Assembly (NCBI RefSeq): GCF_036884655.1
Contig: NC_088355.1
Location: 39,003,001-39,067,000, forward strand
Source: Musa acuminata AAA Group
Taxonomy: Eukaryota; Streptophyta; Magnoliopsida; Zingiberales; Musaceae
Length of the DNA: 64,000 bases
Direction: 5' to 3'
Made by a program: the position numbers and the translations under genes. Under the pieces are notes generated by a model. That model ran no database searches, had not been told where the DNA came from, and saw only the letters and a program-made list of their open reading frames with translations. Positions 62,801 to 64,000 of this stretch are shown piece by piece (the stretch's first letter is position 1; every line of letters begins with the position of its first letter).

Positions 62801-63950
62801 AACAAATGGTAAGAGGAGCTGCATCATTTGCATTGGGCCAGTTTGCCGAACATCTGCAGCCTGAGATTTTGTCTCACTATGAAAGTGTGCTTCCCTGTAT
62901 TCTGAATGCTCTAGAGGATCCGTCAGATGAAGTAAAGGTAACATGTCTGCAAGCTGTGGCAACGTGACATGCTATATCAGTATGACATCAAGTTCTCATG
63001 TTTTCTGGTTTGCAGGAAAAGTCATACTACGCACTTGCAGCATTTTGTGAAGACATGGAAGAAGAAATTCTTCCTTATTTGGATCCTCTAATGGGGAGAT
63101 TAGTCATTTCTCTACAAAACAGTCCTCGAAATCTACAAGAGACATGCATGGTCTTCCCCTAATTCATTATTTTTGGAATATTAACATATTAAGATTACAT
63201 TGTAAATTGAGATATTTTGTGCTTCATATTCTTACTGCAGTCTGCAATTGGTTCGGTAGCATCTGCTGCCGAGGAGGCTTTTATTCCATATGCAGAGAAA
63301 GTTCTTGATCTAATGAAAAATTTTATGGTGCTGACAAATGATGAGGACTTGAGAGCACGTGCCAGAGCGACTGAATTAGTTGGAATAGTTGCAATGGCAG
63401 TTGGTCGAACAAGAATGGAACCCATACTACCTCCTTTCATCGAGGCTGCACTTGCTGTGAGTTATTGATGCAAAGTTTTCAGTATTTTCTTTTATGTTCA
63501 CCCCAGGTTCAAGGCTTATATGTCTATTGTCAGGGTTTTGCATTAGACTTCAGTGAGCTTCGGGAGTATACTCATGGATTCTTTAGCAATATGGCTGAAA
63601 TTTTGGATGATGGTTTTACACAGGTAACGTATATTTTATTTTGGCTATTGATTCCCTTTATTAAGATTATCTTTGAAATAACATAATGCAGCATGTTCTT
63701 TGGTACAGTACCTTCATCATGTTGTACCTCTAGTATTTACTTCATGTAATCTAGACGATGGCTCCGCAGTGGATATTGATGACTCTGATAGTGTGGACAA
63801 TGGATTTGGAGGTGTGTCCTCCGATGAAGATACAAATGACGAACCAAGAGTTCGTAATATTAGTGTAAGAACTGGGGTGTTGGATGAAAAGGCTGCAGCA
63901 ACTCAAGCTATTGGCTTGTTTGCTCTTCATACCAAGAGCTCTTATGCCCC
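50813..63950 (+). CDS. IMB4: Importin beta-like 4 (IMB4), 5' part; continues past the window
   Basis: Ten exons are visible: 50813-51087, 52194-52326, 60293-60429, 60547-60592, 62141-62356, 62434-62937, 63016-63150, 63241-63456, 63534-63623 and 63709-63950. They encode the first 664 or so residues of a protein of usual length near 1,050. The protein is a HEAT-repeat karyopherin that carries cargo through nuclear pores in a Ran-dependent way. The start [20 protein letters not shown] gives the importin-N region. Typical IMB4 blocks include [11 protein letters not shown] in the second exon reading, [40 protein letters not shown] and [11 protein letters not shown]. An acidic loop ([11 protein letters not shown]) near residue 610 precedes [20 protein letters not shown]. 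The second intron is 7,966 bp because it contains a retrotransposon in the same orientation. The last donor, GTATCCTTAT at 63951, is U12-type. The exon 7 donor GTCTTC is weak. Confidence 0.93.
51560..51720. repeat. Fragment of a dispersed repeat rich in 'taccg' words
   Basis: The first IMB4 intron holds 'accggttcttaccggttta' and 'ttggtatatgccattgtacca'. Similar degenerate words recur at 59765-59810 and 61015-61140 in later introns. No element type can be assigned. Confidence 0.3.
53377..54105 (+). repeat. 5' LTR
   Basis: 729 bp, from TGTCACGAAC to GTTCGTGACA; the ends form a perfect 10-bp inverted repeat. It matches the 3' LTR along its length, with scattered substitutions visible throughout. 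Confidence 0.93.
54109..54120 (+). other. Primer-binding site (initiator Met tRNA)
   Basis: TGGTATCAGAGC, 3 bp inside the 5' LTR, is the standard complement of the 3' end of plant initiator methionine tRNA, used to start minus-strand DNA synthesis. Confidence 0.9.
54167..55090 (+). pseudogene. Retrotransposon gag, broken
   Basis: The frame opens at ATG 54167 and encodes 237 residues with a predicted coiled coil (about residues 75-150). It then enters the retrotransposon gag capsid region ([20 protein letters not shown], then [16 protein letters not shown]). A stop interrupts at 54878, and more stops occur downstream near 54909 and 55076, while related sequence continues in the same frame. 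Confidence 0.85.
55091..55967 (+). pseudogene. Retrotransposon nucleocapsid and protease
   Basis: In the frame open from 55128, a zinc knuckle [13 protein letters not shown] (CX2CX3HX4C spacing, common in plant elements) is followed by an aspartic protease core [10 protein letters not shown] at about 55611. The stop is at 55965. This domain still has its catalytic Asp-Thr-Gly. Confidence 0.85.
56004..56981 (+). pseudogene. Retrotransposon reverse transcriptase, inactivated
   Basis: Fragments in shifting frames contain [20 protein letters not shown], then [11 protein letters not shown] and [10 protein letters not shown]. Two TAG stops in a row follow at 56455-56460. The next block has [13 protein letters not shown] and FVVVY. 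The Tyr-x-Asp-Asp catalytic motif expected right after this is absent: a short deletion joins FVVVY to the following SQMLEEH block. Further stops lie at 56713 and 56964. Confidence 0.88.
56982..58640 (+). pseudogene. Retrotransposon RNase H and integrase
   Basis: The longest intact piece (399 codons, 56982-58181) starts with the RNase H domain ([19 protein letters not shown]). The integrase zinc-binding pattern follows (HPGIH ... CITCQQD). The catalytic Asp-Asp-Glu residues sit in [18 protein letters not shown] and [12 protein letters not shown] stop at 58179 breaks it, and integrase sequence continues to about 58640. Confidence 0.88.
58650..58899 (+). pseudogene. Retrotransposon chromodomain remnant
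   Basis: One frame reads [20 protein letters not shown], the core of a chromodomain, near 58775-58835. In chromoviruses this tail of integrase guides insertion by binding histone marks. Upstream sequence is shifted relative to the integrase frame. Confidence 0.8.
58900..58911 (+). other. Polypurine tract
   Basis: 'agtgggggagaa' sits directly before the 3' LTR, the expected place and composition for the plus-strand primer. Confidence 0.85.
58912..59630 (+). repeat. 3' LTR
   Basis: 719 bp, from TATCACGAATGG to GTCCGTGACA. Its first bases are TA where the 5' LTR has TG, so one terminal dinucleotide has mutated. Its start (aatggtcgtcgcgcgcccgc) is closer to that of the solo LTR than to that of the 5' LTR. 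Confidence 0.93.
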
Positions 63951-64000
63951 GTATCCTTATAATGTGAGGTTGTTATTAGTTTATTCATGCATGCAGCTGC

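Noticed and set aside
1..64000. CRISPR arrays, bacterial operons, tRNA or rRNA genes
   Set aside because: None seen; gene structure is eukaryotic throughout, and no tRNA-like A/B boxes with cloverleaf arms were recognised by eye.

Overview
This window is nuclear DNA from a flowering plant, most likely a monocot and plausibly a banana-family (Musaceae) relative; the family is an inference from overall look, not from a search. The plant signs are spliced genes with GT-AG introns, a NAC and a bHLH transcription factor, three MIR169 hairpins, a LAX PANICLE2-like gene, a chromodomain Ty3/gypsy retrotransposon, long AT-rich spacers and many AG/CT/AT microsatellites. Exons such as the dienoyl-CoA isomerase first exon are very GC-rich, as in many monocots.

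Layout: 1-1.2 kb AT-rich DNA then an unexplained GC-rich block; 1.19-2.15 kb peroxisomal dienoyl-CoA isomerase (DCI1-like, ends in the PTS1 signal SRL); 3.0-4.0 kb NAC transcription factor with upstream ORFs; 4-9.7 kb spacer; 11.0-16.2 kb Atos-family (DUF4210) gene with a probable GC-AG intron; 17.3-22.2 kb three MIR169 genes (two on +, one on -), each with a TATA box about 90-100 bp before the mature miRNA; 23.9-25.3 kb a 200-bp tandem array leading into an unrecognised three-exon small gene (25.35-25.75 kb); 26-31 kb microsatellite-rich spacer; 31.3-36.1 kb LAX PANICLE2-like gene whose C-terminal domain is split by a 3.5-kb intron; 38.4-38.7 kb GC-rich promoter-like block; 39.7-40.8 kb bHLH gene on -; 43.4-45.1 kb small Pkr1-like ER membrane protein; 46.6-47.0 kb tandem repeats; 48.6 kb unexplained coding-like fragment; 49.5-50.25 kb solo LTR; 50.8 kb to the window end, the 5' two thirds of an importin-beta-like 4 (IMB4) gene.

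The IMB4 second intron (8 kb) carries a degenerate chromovirus with two LTRs. The solo LTR just upstream of the IMB4 start belongs to the same family; both copies have 4-bp target duplications. The last IMB4 donor in the window is a U12-type site. There is no operon-like organisation: each gene is its own unit. The most notable part of the window is the MIR169 cluster. Exon limits were worked out by hand from reading frame, splice sites and family conservation; no transcript data were available.
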